Positions 1-5,367 of a stretch of 5,367 bases of DNA are shown piece after piece (position 1 is the stretch's first letter; the number at the start of each line of letters is the position of its first letter). The notes beneath the pieces are model-generated. The model worked only from the letters and a program-made list of their open reading frames with translations, was not told the origin of the DNA and did no database searches. The DNA comes from Candidatus Zixiibacteriota bacterium (GTDB lineage: Bacteria; Zixibacteria; MSB-5A5; GN15; PGXB01), in the NCBI GenBank assembly GCA_024230695.1, contig JAAERC010000183.1:1-5367 (forward strand). Direction: 5' to 3'. The position numbers and the translations under genes are program-made.

Positions 1-819
1 ATCCGAGCTTTTTTGAAGACATTTGTCAATAATTCTTTCTAATTCAGGGGGAAGCGTTTCATTTTTATCTCGAATTGGAGTATGCCTTGATTCCAAAATT
101 TTGGCGATAGTTGAAACTCTATCACCGCCGTCAAAAGGATATTCTCCGGCAAATATTTTATACATCATTATCCCAAAAGAAAATATATCCGAGCGGGCAT
201 CAACAACTTCTCCCCTCGCTTGTTCAGGTGACATATAAGTAACCGTTCCCAGAATTTTTCCATCCTGAGTCAGATCCTGAGAGGCAGTGACAGTTTGGTC
301 ACCGCCATCGCTGGAAAAAACCGAGTCAAACGGTTTTGCTAATCCAAAATCGAGGATCTTTGGTTCACCATTTGAGTCGATCATGATGTTGTCGGTTTTG
401 ATATCACGATGCACAATATTTAATTTATGCGCGGCGGATAATCCCCTGACTATTTTCTCTGATATTTTTAGACGTTCGGTCATTGAAACATTACGATTTG
501 CCAAATAGTCCTTTAATGATTGACCATCGATATGTTCCATTACAATATAATTCAAATCATTGTCGTAACCTTCGGGCCGACAAGTACCAAAGTCATATAT
601 AGACATTACATTTGGATGTGTTATTTTCGCGGCGGTTTTGGCTTCGCGATAAAAGCGTTCCAGTCGATCTTTGTTTTCAAGTAAATCACTTGGAAGAACT
701 TTTAACGCTACCTTACGGCTCAGTTTTTGATCCTCGGCAAGATAAACCTCGCCCATGCCACCTTCGCCTATTTTACTTATTACCTTAAAATGATCCAAAT
801 TCTGATCTGGGTTTAACAT
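1..819 (-). CDS. Hanks-type serine/threonine protein kinase, C-terminus cut by window edge
   Basis: This frame is open for 273 codons and runs off the left edge. It transfers phosphate from ATP to Ser/Thr of target proteins. Nearly the whole catalytic core is visible: glycine-rich loop GEGGMGEVY (18-26), ATP lysine in VALKVL (K40), helix-C glutamate E59 in REAK, catalytic loop HRDIKTDN (137-144, D139 and N144), DFG (157-159), P+1 region GTVTYMSPE (191-199) and subdomain IX DARSDIFSFG (207-216). All key catalytic residues are present, so it should be active. The stretch from DFG to SPE is about 40 residues and rich in Ser/Thr, which suggests activation by autophosphorylation. The sequence stops in subdomain XI (CLQKSSD), so any C-terminal membrane helix or sensor domain is outside the window. 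The start is chosen because it sits just before the glycine loop, has a strong AAGGAG nine bases upstream, and overlaps the phosphatase stop by one base. Family assignment is secure; the substrate is unknown. Confidence 0.97.
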   Translation of the reverse strand, partial: MLNPDQNLDHFKVISKIGEGGMGEVYLAEDQKLSRKVALKVLPSDLLENKDRLERFYREAKTAAKITHPNVMSIYDFGTCRPEGYDNDLNYIVMEHIDGQSLKDYLANRNVSMTERLKISEKIVRGLSAAHKLNIVHRDIKTDNIMIDSNGEPKILDFGLAKPFDSVFSSDGGDQTVTASQDLTQDGKILGTVTYMSPEQARGEVVDARSDIFSFGIMMYKIFAGEYPFDGGDRVSTIAKILESRHTPIRDKNETLPPELERIIDKCLQKSSD

Positions 820-2471
820 CAGTTCGCACTCCTTTTTAAGGCCAACATAGTTATATCATCCGAATGTGGCGCATCGCCCATAAATGTCTCAATATTGTCC
901 ATTAATTCAGATATAATCTCTTTTGTTTTTGATTTATCGGTCTCTAAAATATATTTTTCAGTTCTATCATCGCCATACTGTTCATCACCATTATCAGCCT
1001 CAGTGACACCATCGGAAAAAATAAATATCAAATCACCATCTGATAATTCAACTGAATCGGCATCCCATTTCACAAAATCAAAAGCACCGATCATTGCTCC
1101 ACCCGGCTCAAGTTTTTCCATCTTACCATTTTTTCTGAGAAGAAGCGGAGGATTATGTCCGGCGTTTACAAAATCAACTTTGCCTGTAACCGGGTCAAGG
1201 ATCCCAATAAACAAGGTGGCGAAATCTCCCGGTCGGCTGTTATTAAAAAGCTGTATTGATACTTTTTCAACTGCCTTTTTCAGATCAAAACAATCAACAT
1301 CGTATAGTATTCGAAATGATGCCAAAATATTCGACATCAATAATGCCGCTCCCATCCCTTTACCGCTGACATCAGCAACCATAAAAAGAAAACGACCATC
1401 ATTGAGCAAGGCCATATCATACAGGTCACCACCAACTGAACGCGATTGCTCCTGAAAAGCAAAAACATCATATCCCTCAACTTCGGGTGGATCGTCAACC
1501 AATAATGATTTTTGAATTGATGAGGCCTTATCTAATTCTCTTTTTATCACCTCTTTTTCCTGTCGTTCAGATAGAAGCGAATAATTTAACAGTTTGGAAG
1601 CTATAATATTGCCAAAGGTCGCCATAACGCGAAGATAATCATCATTATAAACATGCATCGGCAAAGTCGTGTCAACATATAGAATACCCAATACCTTACC
1701 TTCATCAAACAATGGAACCGCCATCGCAGATTTCATCTCTGATAAAATAATTGATTTCTGCTCTGCAAAACGCGGGTCTTCGGTCGGGTCAGTTATTAAA
1801 ATAGCATTCTTATTGGCAATTATATCATTAATAATGGTTTTTGATAAAGTTAGTTTACCGGGGTCAGAACCCTCAGGCAATATGCTGGCGGCGGTATAAA
1901 CATCCTCTTGATCCTCTGATACAAACAGCACCATCAACCGCTGTGCCGGAATAATTTTTGAAATAGCCTGTAATGATTTTTGAAGCATCACTTCTTTTGG
2001 TTCAGCCAAAACCAGCAGTTTGGCCATATCAAACAATGTCGGCAAAAGGTCTGGAAGTTCACTGACTTTCTTAGGAAGTGGTTTGAGGGCTTCATTAATA
2101 GAAAGAAAAACAGATTTAATCGGTTCGTCACCTGATAGGGTCGTTTTAGGAAACGATGGCTGTGATGAATTTGCTTCCTTATCAGAAGATATCTTAAATT
2201 CGGTTTGCCCAAACATAATTGAATCGCCGAGATTTAATTGGATTTTTCCCTCGATTCGTTTATCATTGACGGCAATTCCATTACGACTACCAAGATCGAT
2301 CAAAAACAACTTCTCCCCGGAGGAATCAATTTCTATTTTAGCATGTTTCCTTGAAACGGTCTTATGCGGCAAACTAAAATCTGCTTTTTCATCTCGACCG
2401 ATTAAATAGGTTCCTTTTACAATATCCCAGGAATAGAATTTATTACCATCGGTGCCGGTTAATTTGTACAT
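819..2471 (-). CDS. FHA-GAF-PP2C (SpoIIE/RsbU-type) serine/threonine phosphatase
   Basis: This is a 550-residue cytoplasmic signalling protein with three domains. The N-terminal FHA domain (about 18-95) has the phosphothreonine-binding signature: IGRD (24-27), SRKHA (40-44) and LGSRNG (60-65). A GAF domain follows (about 145-296), with typical LITDPTEDPRF and MAVPLFDEGKVLGILYVDT stretches; its ligand cannot be told. A linker helix (about 297-325, ending SSIQKSLL) leads into a PP2C-type SpoIIE domain (about 327-547). The metal-binding aspartates are in place: GGDLYD (D349), VADVSGKG (D367), FSDGVTE (D487) and SDDITML (D538/D539). FVNAGHNPPLLL (435-446) is also typical. The enzyme should therefore be an active Mn/Mg-dependent Ser/Thr phosphatase. 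No transmembrane helix is seen. A modest AAGAG lies five bases before the ATG. It is the first gene of an operon with the downstream kinase, so the pair probably sets opposing phosphorylation states. No anti-sigma or antagonist partner (RsbV/RsbW-like) is visible nearby, so an RsbU-style role is unproven. Confidence 0.96.
   Translation of the reverse strand: MYKLTGTDGNKFYSWDIVKGTYLIGRDEKADFSLPHKTVSRKHAKIEIDSSGEKLFLIDLGSRNGIAVNDKRIEGKIQLNLGDSIMFGQTEFKISSDKEANSSQPSFPKTTLSGDEPIKSVFLSINEALKPLPKKVSELPDLLPTLFDMAKLLVLAEPKEVMLQKSLQAISKIIPAQRLMVLFVSEDQEDVYTAASILPEGSDPGKLTLSKTIINDIIANKNAILITDPTEDPRFAEQKSIILSEMKSAMAVPLFDEGKVLGILYVDTTLPMHVYNDDYLRVMATFGNIIASKLLNYSLLSERQEKEVIKRELDKASSIQKSLLVDDPPEVEGYDVFAFQEQSRSVGGDLYDMALLNDGRFLFMVADVSGKGMGAALLMSNILASFRILYDVDCFDLKKAVEKVSIQLFNNSRPGDFATLFIGILDPVTGKVDFVNAGHNPPLLLRKNGKMEKLEPGGAMIGAFDFVKWDADSVELSDGDLIFIFSDGVTEADNGDEQYGDDRTEKYILETDKSKTKEIISELMDNIETFMGDAPHSDDITMLALKRSAN
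829..834 (-). promoter_or_regulatory. Shine-Dalgarno for the kinase, inside the phosphatase gene
   Basis: On the minus strand AAGGAG, preceded by a run of A, lies nine bases before the kinase ATG and within the last codons of the phosphatase gene. With the TGATG stop/start overlap, this fixes the kinase start. It points to translational coupling, with ribosomes finishing the phosphatase reinitiating on the kinase. Confidence 0.8.
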
Positions 2472-2546
2472 AGATACTCTTAACTTTCGTCATTTGTCGT
2501 TCTACTACTAATAAATAACTTGAACTGTTTATTTATATACGCCGAA

Positions 2547-2575
2547 ATTGAATAAATCTTCATTTATTATTCAAT
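2547..2575. repeat. AT-rich inverted repeat in the leader of the phosphatase-kinase operon
   Basis: The arms ATTGAATAA (2547-2555) and TTATTCAAT (2567-2575) are perfect 9-bp inverted copies. On the minus-strand transcript the stem extends to 11 pairs if a three-base bulge is allowed, leaving a GAAG loop. It lies about 75-105 bases upstream of the phosphatase ATG and downstream of the predicted promoter. It could be a 5'-UTR hairpin or a repressor operator. It has no G/C-rich stem or U-tract, so it is not a standard terminator. Confidence 0.5.
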
Positions 2576-2593
2576 CTTTCCTTACCTGAAAAT

Positions 2594-2622
2594 AATATAT
2601 GAGAAATTAATAGTTTTATCAA
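2594..2622 (-). promoter_or_regulatory. Predicted sigma70-type promoter for the phosphatase-kinase operon
   Basis: On the minus strand, TTGATA (-35, 2617-2622) and TATATT (-10, 2594-2599) are each one base from consensus and are separated by the ideal 17 bases. Transcription would start near 2587, giving a leader of roughly 115 bases that contains the inverted repeat at 2547-2575. The surrounding DNA is AT-rich, so a chance match is possible. Confidence 0.45.
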
Positions 2623-2765
2623 CCAGACTTTTTTATTGTCTCCAGAAATCGGGAACGAAGCCGATTGCTCATCAAGGCCTTTTTAATTGGTTTGAGGATA
2701 CTAGAACTCGCGACATTCCCTAGGATATTTGGGACATTCTTACCATATATTTTGTACATATACAT
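2619..2765 (-). CDS. Possible small ORF of 48 residues, unknown; may be a gene remnant
   Basis: On the minus strand an ATG-initiated frame encodes 48 residues: a short hydrophobic start (MYMYKIYGKNVPNILGN), a Ser run, then a basic helical tail rich in Lys/Arg (PIKKALMSNRLRSRFLE) ending KKSG. No Shine-Dalgarno is visible before either near-N-terminal ATG. Part of the ORF (about 2640-2735) is less AT-rich than the flanks, as expected if it is or was coding. I do not recognise it. It could be a real small basic peptide, the tail of a decayed larger gene, or a chance ORF. Its stop overlaps the -35 of the predicted phosphatase promoter. Confidence 0.2.
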   Translation of the reverse strand: MYMYKIYGKNVPNILGNVASSSILKPIKKALMSNRLRSRFLETIKKSG

Positions 2766-2822
2766 AATAAAACTGGAAATTGCCAATAATCACAAAAATA
2801 TATTCTATTCCTGATTGTAAAT

Positions 2823-2837
2823 TAGCTTGTCAAGCTA
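2823..2837. repeat. 15-bp perfect palindrome, operator-like
   Basis: TAGCTTG-T-CAAGCTA has perfect 7-bp arms around a single central base. It lies about 80 bases past the stop of the bitopic membrane protein and about 350 bases upstream of the phosphatase start. The near-absence of a loop makes it a better candidate for a dimeric protein-binding site than for an RNA hairpin. No adjacent promoter was recognised, so its target is unclear. Confidence 0.35.
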
Positions 2838-2917
2838 CTTAACTGTCGAGATTCTAACAAATTATACAACCATGAGATAAATCCTCAATACTATTCTCTG
2901 CAAAAGAATTCAATCTA

Positions 2918-3502
2918 TTAGGCAGCTTCTACTGGCGACTTATTTTCAGTATCGCCTTTTTCAAGCTGAGTTTTGCCACGCTTCAATAACACTACCATAA
3001 TAGCACAGCATAATAAAGAGATTCCAAAAACCTTAGCATACATATCTTTAAGTAGCCTCGAACTAGACTTTATTACTACTTGAGGATAATCCCTCGAGAC
3101 TATATTTGCCGTCATACCAGTAATTACAAAAAACTTATTCTCAGTCTCAGACGTTAAACCCATTACTCGGCGAGAATTGGTCGTATCTAGATTCACATCC
3201 TTGCCTGCCACATTAGAATACCATAGTTGATTGCTATCTATGGAATCATATATTTCTGTACTATTAACTTGGTTTCCATCAAAGTACATGACAAATACTC
3301 TTTTTACTTTTGAAGCGCCTGAATTAATGGCATTTAGATCAAACGAGGATATTGCAATTGGCTCAGATTTGAATAAACGGGGGAAATTAAGGAGTTCCTC
3401 ACTTACTAATTTCTGCCAATCAGGAGCTACAGCCAGTAGGACACCTATAGAAATCAAAATGCAATATTGTGTAGCATATCTCTTTATTGCTTCAAACTTC
3501 AT
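2918..3502 (-). CDS. Unrecognised bitopic membrane protein, probable partner of the SSS transporter
   Basis: The protein has 194 residues and matches no family I recognise. A short basic N-terminus (MKFEAIKRYATQ) precedes a hydrophobic helix at about 12-27. A soluble region follows (about 29-152) containing several beta-like stretches (VKRVFVMYF, KFFVITGM, QVVIKSSS). A second helix lies at about 155-173 (YAKVFGISLLCCAIMVVLL), then a charged tail starting KRGK. By the positive-inside rule both ends are cytoplasmic and the middle is exported. The ATG lies inside the last codons of the transporter gene, an 11-base overlap in a different frame, with AAAGGA six bases upstream, so translation is probably coupled. 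This suggests, without proving, that it is an accessory or regulatory subunit of the transporter. No catalytic motif or exported cysteine pair is visible. That it is a real gene is likely; its function is unknown. Confidence 0.85.
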   Translation of the reverse strand: MKFEAIKRYATQYCILISIGVLLAVAPDWQKLVSEELLNFPRLFKSEPIAISSFDLNAINSGASKVKRVFVMYFDGNQVNSTEIYDSIDSNQLWYSNVAGKDVNLDTTNSRRVMGLTSETENKFFVITGMTANIVSRDYPQVVIKSSSRLLKDMYAKVFGISLLCCAIMVVLLKRGKTQLEKGDTENKSPVEAA

Positions 3503-4937
3503 CTATTTTCCTTTCTCTTCTAAAATAGGCTATTCCTCCAACGCATATTAAGTTTGTCATAGACATGCCAAGGAAAATGTATTCTAGCTTTGGTGTTCCG
3601 CTCTGACTAAAAATATAAACTGGAAAAATAGCGAATAAAGACAATACGATTGCAATAATATAAGCCTTTTTCGGTATAGACAAACCATTGGCCAGAGAGA
3701 ATTTGTGTTCTATATGAGTTAGTATAAACAGAGGGATAGTGAGACTAATAGCATAGGCTCCAATGTACATGCAAATCTCAAGATTAATACGCACACCTAT
3801 CGCCAGAGCAACAATCATGGAGAGTACCATCCATTTACGAACATCTATTGACGAAAATAGCATCTTGCTCAATGGCTTATTCATTTTGCCAAGAATCCGA
3901 AGAAGTTGACCTATTGTGATTGACTGAGTATCAATTGTTGTGAATACAGCTGTGACCAAAAGAATTATAAATGAGGCAGAAAACAGAGCCACATTGTTAG
4001 ACAAAATATTTTTCCATATAATGAAAGTATCTTCAAGTGAAGAGACAATGTTTGGATCAATATCGCTCATTATCATTATAAGAACAGGAAAAAAACCTGC
4101 AATAATAACTAATGGAGCTGAAAACCATGATGAACAATTAATCTTTTTCTTTGATTTTAGAGTGATAACGCGTTTCCATAACTCTGGAGCACTTCCACCA
4201 AATGTCAGTGCCGCAATTCCATATCCAAAAACGGCAATAATGGTTGTTATAAAGTCTGCCGCAATTAAATGATTGATTATATAGTTGCCTGCACCTTTGA
4301 ATGAAATTTCTGAGATTATGAACGAAGCGGCAACGGCCATTAAGATTAATTGAACGACATCAGTCACTAACACGCCCTTAAAGCCACCTACATAAACATA
4401 GAGAGCAGCGATAATAACAATTATATAAACTGATGCAATAGCCCAAAGGTCACCCGGAAACAAAATTTCCGCACCCGCCTTTAATATTGAAATTTCTACT
4501 ATTGCCAACATAAATAGGTAGAGCAAACTTAACCAACAATATAAATCGGGTTTACTGCAGAATTTTGGAGAACAGAAAACATTAACAACCGCATCTTCTT
4601 CCTCCATAGCTGCCCCCTCTGATCCAATTTCTCCTGATGTGGCCATAACCACTATCGCACGTTTTCTTAGAAATAAGAGAAGTCCTGTAATTCCAGGAAT
4701 GATAAAAAATGGTACTGCTATAAACCCATACATCGCATATCCGAAAGCGAGGCCAGTTAATAAAATGGTGGCTGATACTATGGAGCCGACAATACTTGAC
4801 ATAGCCTTTAGAACCGAATTGCCCTCAAAGAAAAACTTTTTTAAATTATTGAATTTTATACCTATTGAAAGACATATTAGATATGATACAATTCCTAGCG
4901 ATATTGCATACAAATATAGAAAGTAACCCTTTTCCAT
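3492..4937 (-). CDS. Sodium:solute symporter (SSS) family transporter
   Basis: This is a 481-residue inner-membrane protein of the SSS family (LeuT fold, relatives of PutP and vSGLT), which imports a solute with Na+. About 13 helices can be drawn (near 3-25, 47-70, 72-90, 132-153, 166-184, 190-210, 228-247, 272-291, 313-335, 368-384, 388-407, 424-443, 451-470), the usual number. The hallmark GGFKGVLVTDVVQ (184-196) is clear; D193 matches the conserved TDxxQ aspartate. PELWKRVITLKSKK (251-264) matches the family's W-R loop. FTTIDTQS (332-339) corresponds to the ST-containing Na2-site helix, with T333/T334 in place of Ser-Thr, which keeps the hydroxyls. The TM3-TM4 loop (about 91-131) is unusual: an acidic EEED run, then Cys122, Cys127 and Cys134. 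AAGGA lies seven bases before the ATG, and a good promoter lies about 100 bases upstream. The next gene overlaps its end. Family membership is strong; the substrate (sugar, amino acid, carboxylate or other) cannot be stated. Confidence 0.92.
   Translation of the reverse strand: MEKGYFLYLYAISLGIVSYLICLSIGIKFNNLKKFFFEGNSVLKAMSSIVGSIVSATILLTGLAFGYAMYGFIAVPFFIIPGITGLLLFLRKRAIVVMATSGEIGSEGAAMEEEDAVVNVFCSPKFCSKPDLYCWLSLLYLFMLAIVEISILKAGAEILFPGDLWAIASVYIIVIIAALYVYVGGFKGVLVTDVVQLILMAVAASFIISEISFKGAGNYIINHLIAADFITTIIAVFGYGIAALTFGGSAPELWKRVITLKSKKKINCSSWFSAPLVIIAGFFPVLIMIMSDIDPNIVSSLEDTFIIWKNILSNNVALFSASFIILLVTAVFTTIDTQSITIGQLLRILGKMNKPLSKMLFSSIDVRKWMVLSMIVALAIGVRINLEICMYIGAYAISLTIPLFILTHIEHKFSLANGLSIPKKAYIIAIVLSLFAIFPVYIFSQSGTPKLEYIFLGMSMTNLICVGGIAYFRRERKIDEV
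3509..3513 (-). promoter_or_regulatory. Shine-Dalgarno for the bitopic membrane protein
   Basis: AAGGA on the minus strand sits six bases before the ATG and inside the last codons of the transporter gene. It supports the start that gives the 11-base overlap, and therefore coupled expression of the two membrane proteins. Confidence 0.65.
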
Positions 4938-5023
4938 AAAACAGTCCTTACAATTTTGCTTAAAATGAGAAAACCACTTATTGTATTGCCTCAGAAATTA
5001 ATTATATTGGCGATTTGATAACT

Positions 5024-5044
5024 ACTTATAATACTTATAATACT
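5024..5044. repeat. 9-bp tandem repeat at the transporter promoter
   Basis: ACTTATAAT occurs twice head to tail (5024-5032 and 5033-5041), with a partial third copy (ACT). On the minus strand this duplicates the ATTATAAGT element over the predicted -10. Change in copy number by slippage would alter -10 placement or spacing, but no evidence of such variation is available here. Confidence 0.5.
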
Positions 5045-5064
5045 AACTTTGATATTAATGTCAA
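5037..5064 (-). promoter_or_regulatory. Predicted sigma70-type promoter for the transporter operon
   Basis: On the minus strand a perfect TTGACA (-35, 5059-5064) is followed after 16 bases by TATTAT (-10, 5037-5042), one mismatch from consensus. This gives a leader of about 90 bases before the transporter ATG. An 18-base spacing to TTATAA is an alternative. The -10 lies within a short tandem repeat, so other -10 copies exist just downstream. Confidence 0.55.
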
Positions 5065-5106
5065 TGATTAAAAATATTATAATAGGATTACTACTATCGA
5101 ACTATA

Positions 5107-5367
5107 TTATAAAAGACCTAACTCTTTATCCCACAAATAGAAAAATCCTTTGACGCATTCACAAAAGGAATTGAATCTAATAATAAGCGGGCTCAACGAG
5201 ATGAATTCATCAACACTGTGGCAATTTTATCAAACGATGCTAATCCATATGGCATTCTTACGGCCAGTTCGGCTTCATCGGAACTATATAGTTCTTTTAA
5301 GATTTTATAAAATGTTTCATTCCACGGAGCTCTGGTCGTTGAGTTATCAATCTTTTTGCCAAGTTTA
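5107..5367 (-). pseudogene. Decayed, truncated gene resembling the N-terminus of a 4Fe-4S ferredoxin-type protein
   Basis: The frame enters from the right edge and reads 57 codons before TGA at 5193-5195. Stretches such as RAPWNETFYKILKELYSSDE and MPYGLASFDKIA resemble, from memory, the N-terminal region of a widespread family of roughly 300-400-residue 4Fe-4S binding proteins. Past the stop the same frame continues ARLLLDS. The similarity then resumes in another frame as FCECVKGFFYLWDKELG, which fits the family's next segment (an LC..KGLV..W-like stretch), until TAA at 5107-5109. The frame change fits a 5-base insertion (GGAAT on the plus strand, 5167-5171) that makes a near tandem duplicate on the minus strand, ATTCA-ATTCC. 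No iron-sulfur cysteine motifs or later domains are present downstream, so the C-terminal majority is lost. Alternatives are an intact short gene ending at 5193 or sequencing errors; errors alone would not explain the missing C-terminus. The true start lies outside the window. Confidence 0.5.

Larger units (their letters stand above)
2472..2917. other. 446-base intergenic region between two minus-strand operons
   Basis: No well-supported gene lies here. In minus-strand order it holds the 15-bp palindrome, the doubtful 48-codon ORF, the predicted promoter and the leader inverted repeat. No G/C-rich stem followed by a T-tract was seen after the membrane-protein stop, so how the upstream operon terminates is unclear. 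Read-through into the phosphatase-kinase operon cannot be excluded. Confidence 0.6.
4938..5106. other. AT-rich gap between pseudogene remnant and transporter operon
   Basis: This stretch has no open coding frame I can support. It contains the predicted transporter promoter, the 9-bp tandem repeat and the transporter Shine-Dalgarno (AAGGA, 4945-4949). The boundary near 5107, where similarity to the 4Fe-4S family stops, may be an old deletion or insertion junction. Confidence 0.5.

Noticed and set aside
895..1455. 186-codon open frame on the plus strand opposite the phosphatase
   Set aside because: It lies wholly antisense to the PP2C domain, whose motifs are intact on the minus strand. Its translation is Ser/Pro/Ile-rich, as expected of a shadow frame.
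2020..2409. 129-codon plus-strand open frame opposite the FHA region
   Set aside because: It is antisense to a clear FHA domain, has no recognisable motif, and its length is explained by the codon bias of the opposite strand.
819..2471. Naming the phosphatase RsbU or SpoIIE
   Set aside because: Only the catalytic domain is shared. The FHA-GAF architecture differs, and no anti-sigma or antagonist genes are in the window.
2647..2666. 6-bp inverted repeat AATCGG...CCGATT with an 8-base loop
   Set aside because: The arms are short, there is no T-tract after the stem on either strand, and it lies inside the possible small ORF. It does not qualify as a terminator and is easily due to chance.
2712..2739. 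Direct repeat GACATTC spaced 21 bases apart
   Set aside because: The 21-base spacing is suggestive of two helical turns, but the 7-base copies correspond to two Asn-Val codon pairs within the small ORF and no adjacent promoter was seen.
5193..5367. Reading the right-end frame as a complete short protein
   Set aside because: Family-like sequence continues past the stop in the same frame and then in a shifted frame, which fits a decayed gene better than a natural C-terminus, though this is not certain.

Overview
The window reads almost entirely on the minus strand. It looks like a moderately AT-rich chromosomal segment from a Gram-negative-type, probably uncultured bacterium. Hanks-type Ser/Thr kinases next to FHA-GAF-PP2C phosphatases are common in Deltaproteobacteria-like, Acidobacteria-like and FCB-like lineages (for example Zixibacteria). 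The taxonomic guess is weak and rests on gene style only. No RNA gene, CRISPR array, insertion sequence or phage gene was seen.

Right end (about 5107-5367): a decayed, truncated gene. Its readable part resembles the N-terminal region of a large family of 4Fe-4S ferredoxin-type proteins. It carries an in-frame stop and then a probable 5-base insertion that shifts the frame, and nothing recognisable follows. An AT-rich gap comes next, holding a good sigma70-type promoter (5037-5064) that points at the transporter operon.

Middle (2918-4937): a two-gene operon. The first gene is a 13-helix sodium:solute symporter (SSS) family protein. The second overlaps it by 11 bases and encodes an unrecognised 194-residue protein with one membrane helix near each end and an exported middle domain. 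The layout suggests a transporter with a dedicated accessory subunit, but the substrate cannot be read from sequence.

Gap 2472-2917: 446 bases between co-directional genes. It contains a 15-bp perfect palindrome, a possible 48-codon ORF of unknown status, a plausible sigma70 promoter (TTGATA-N17-TATATT), and an AT-rich inverted repeat in the leader of the next operon.

Left part (1-2471): a phospho-signalling operon. A 550-residue FHA-GAF-PP2C (SpoIIE/RsbU-type) phosphatase is followed by a Hanks-type Ser/Thr kinase. The stop and start codons share one base (TGATG), and a strong Shine-Dalgarno lies inside the end of the phosphatase gene, so the two are probably translationally coupled. The kinase runs off the left edge near the end of its catalytic domain. 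The likely scheme is that the FHA domain reads phosphothreonine, perhaps on the kinase itself, the GAF domain senses a ligand, and the PP2C domain removes phosphate from a shared or downstream target.
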